Source of the DNA: Polyangiaceae bacterium
GTDB taxonomy: Bacteria > Myxococcota_A > Polyangia > Polyangiales > Polyangiaceae
DNA: 64,000 bases
Direction: 5' to 3'
Assembly: GCA_013361525.1 (NCBI GenBank)
Contig: JABFXY010000144.1
Location: 37,887-101,886 of the forward strand
Shown here: positions 62,591-64,000 of the stretch, piece by piece
How the letters are laid out: every line of letters starts with the position of its first letter
Position numbering within the stretch: position 1 is the stretch's first letter
Position numbers and translations under genes: made by a program
The notes under the pieces: generated by a model
Seen by the model: the letters and a program-made list of their open reading frames with translations, nothing else
Database searches by the model: none
What the model was told of the DNA's origin: nothing

Positions 62591-63007
62591 ATGCGAACCG
62601 CGACCGTGGCAGGTGCCGCACTCATCGCACTCGTCGGCTTCACCCGGGAGGCGCACGCCGAAGACGGTGGCGGGATGCAGAGCCCCTTCGCATTCGGGCT
62701 CGGCTTGTTCTTGACCGGTGTCGGCACGGCCGGGCTCGCCGTAGGCGGTCATCTCTTCACCGCCGGCGACGACGCATGCGAGGGCCTCAGCCCGAATGCG
62801 ATCCCCACCCTCGCGCAAATCGACACCTGCATCGAAGGCACGAATCAGCAGGTGGGCGGCATCGTCGCGATGGTCACTGGCGGCGCATTCGTCATTGCGG
62901 GCCTACCGGTCATGATCCTCGGCGCATTGCCGGCGGACCGTCCCGAATCGGCGAAGGTAATCGTCCATCTTCAGCCGACCGGCGGAGCGTTCGAGCTCAA
63001 GTTCTGA
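62591..63007 (+). CDS. Small membrane protein of unknown function
   Basis: A 138-residue protein with signal peptide (cleavage near REAHAED, residue 24) and then two transmembrane helices (PFAFGLGLFLTGVGTAGLAVGGHLF and VGGIVAMVTGGAFVIAGLPVMILGAL), flanking a short loop with two cysteines (DACEG..DTCIEG) likely disulfide-bonded. The helices are Gly-rich. No family recognised. The ATG at 62591 is the signal-peptide start. A strong terminator follows. Confidence 0.65.
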   Translation: MRTATVAGAALIALVGFTREAHAEDGGGMQSPFAFGLGLFLTGVGTAGLAVGGHLFTAGDDACEGLSPNAIPTLAQIDTCIEGTNQQVGGIVAMVTGGAFVIAGLPVMILGALPADRPESAKVIVHLQPTGGAFELKF

Positions 63008-63399
63008 ACCACCATTCAACGACGACGATCGCGGGCGCGACCACGAGTCGCGCCCGCGTCGTTTTGTTCGCGTCGCCCGATGCACCATTGCGATCGCGTC
63101 GTCGCATGCGAAGCCGACGACACCAATGCGATCCTCAATGACCGTCGCCCGACGACCACATGATCGCCGAATGCGCACCATCGACCATTCGCGATCTCGC
63201 ACATCGCAATCGCGAGGTGCGATCTCGAAACGTGCAAATGGCGCCAATGTCCCCGCGCCGCCACAACTGTGGGAGCGCTGCAATCCACAACCATTGACGC
63301 GCAATTCGATTCCTGCATTGAACACGGTGGAACATCACTTGCGAAGAGCGCTCCTCGACGACGCCGGCAAACGAAACCGGCCCACCAAAAGGAGTCGCG
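63008..63399. other. Intergenic region with terminator and short palindromic words
   Basis: A 392-bp stretch with no coding character. It holds the terminator at 63025, then many short GCGATCGC/CATTGCG-type words (for example CATTGCGATCGCG, ATTCGCGATC). Its 3' end has GGAGTCGCGATG, the ribosome binding site and start of the next gene. Confidence 0.5.
63025..63065 (+). terminator. Intrinsic terminator
   Basis: ACGA-t-CGCGGGCGCGAC / GTCGCGCCCGCG-TCGT around loop CACGA, then TTTG. A 16-bp near-perfect stem right after the small membrane protein gene. Confidence 0.75.
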
Positions 63400-64000
63400 A
63401 TGAACAAGATCGCATTCGTGTCCACGATGGCCGGCAGCTTCGCATTGCTCGGCGTCACCAATGCATTCGCCAACGGCAGCGAAGAGTGCGAAGCCGACGT
63501 CCATGCCGCCTGCATGGTCGGCTGCGAGGCCGACGCCGAGCTCTCCTGCGAGCTCGACGCCCAAGTCCAATGTGAAGCCGAATGCGATGTCGATGTGTCC
63601 GTGAACCTCCAGCTCGGCTGCGAGGTCGATTGCGCGGCCCAATGCCTCCTCGGCGTCGAAGCCGATTGCTACGCGTCGTGCTGCGCCGAGGTCGACGCAA
63701 CCTGCGAGCTCGCCTGCGAGGCGTCGTACTCCGACGAACAGCTCTGCGCCGAATGCAAAGCGGGATGCGAGGTCGACGGACACCTCGCTTGCGAAGCGAG
63801 CTGCGAGGCGAGCGTGGGCCTCGATTGCGCGCTCGAGTGCACGGCAGGTTGCGTCGCAGGCCTCGACGTCTGCGCCGACCTCGAGTGCAGCATCGGCTGC
63901 GAGGCCGAGCTCGAGCTCGAATGCTGCGCCAACGCGCACCTCGAATGCGACGCCGGTTGCTGGGCGCAGGCCGAGCTCGAATGCAATGGCGACGGCGACG
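63400..64000 (+). CDS. Cys-repeat secreted protein (cut by window end)
   Basis: Open from the ATG at 63400 (GGAG 6 bases upstream) to the window end, 200 residues so far. A signal peptide ends near ANAFANGS. The rest is a periodic Cys/Glu/Asp/Ala-rich sequence with 30 cysteines. They occur every three to eight residues in units like CEADAELSC, CEVDCAAQC and CEASCEASVGLDC, with hydrophobic residues alternating between. This regularity suggests a disulfide-stacked solenoid or a metal-binding repeat. No known family recognised. The C-terminus is outside the window. Confidence 0.75.
   Translation, partial: MNKIAFVSTMAGSFALLGVTNAFANGSEECEADVHAACMVGCEADAELSCELDAQVQCEAECDVDVSVNLQLGCEVDCAAQCLLGVEADCYASCCAEVDATCELACEASYSDEQLCAECKAGCEVDGHLACEASCEASVGLDCALECTAGCVAGLDVCADLECSIGCEAELELECCANAHLECDAGCWAQAELECNGDGD

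Overview
The window is high-GC, gene-dense bacterial chromosome that most resembles a myxobacterium, probably of the Polyangiales/Sorangiineae type. This is an inference from content. The signs are many secreted lipoproteins with Gly/Ser-rich linkers after the lipobox, two proteins resembling the myxobacterial DUF2378/TIGR02265 paralogous family, a Roadblock/LC7 protein next to a ParA-like ATPase, Asp-rich thrombospondin type-3 repeats, Cys-rich secreted proteins, and very strong G/C preference at third codon positions. I see no prophage, transposase, integrase or CRISPR array, so it reads as ordinary chromosome with lineage-specific genes.

Layout. 0-6.2 kb: the end of an upstream membrane gene, two divergent cytochromes P450, an FAD oxidoreductase coupled to a DUF2378-like protein, and a lipoprotein. 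6.2-14.9 kb: housekeeping enzymes (pdxJ, bifunctional NAD(P)HX repair enzyme), an ECF sigma factor, a triple 76-bp repeat, a DUF4105 membrane protein, a propeller lipoprotein and a phosphatase-superfamily lipoprotein. 15-22 kb: ABC exporter, thiolase coupled to a metallo-hydrolase, two universal stress proteins, purE-purK. 22-36.4 kb: a second DUF2378-like gene, a calcium-repeat/vWA lipoprotein, an MMPL transporter, a 1237-residue TPR plus propeller-like protein, an esterase and a propeller lipoprotein, then tRNA-Cys.

36.7-41.3 kb: a tightly overlapped four-gene operon (ParA-like ATPase, Roadblock, longin-like protein, V4R-like protein), followed by an RRM protein translationally coupled to a small CxxCxGxG zinc protein. 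41.3-42.3 kb is a non-coding island with a family of 48-bp palindromic repeats. 42.3-49.6 kb: Cys-rich lipoprotein, crotonase, an OPA-type MFS transporter with an embedded PDZ-like domain, PAP2 phosphatase and a CehA/PHP lipoprotein.

49.6-57.3 kb is a coherent metal (probably iron) acquisition locus. A four-gene minus-strand operon (imelysin, di-heme DUF1111 oxidoreductase, second imelysin, HTTM membrane protein) diverges from a FecA-like TonB receptor across an 81-bp AT-rich gap holding a palindromic operator-like site. 57.3-64 kb: PEGA-like protein, FKBP lipoprotein, ACP plus fatty acyl-AMP ligase, and secreted Cys-rich proteins, the last cut off by the window end. Best candidates for something undescribed are the ParA/Roadblock/V4R operon, the PDZ-in-transporter fusion, the palindromic repeat family and the 30-cysteine repeat protein.
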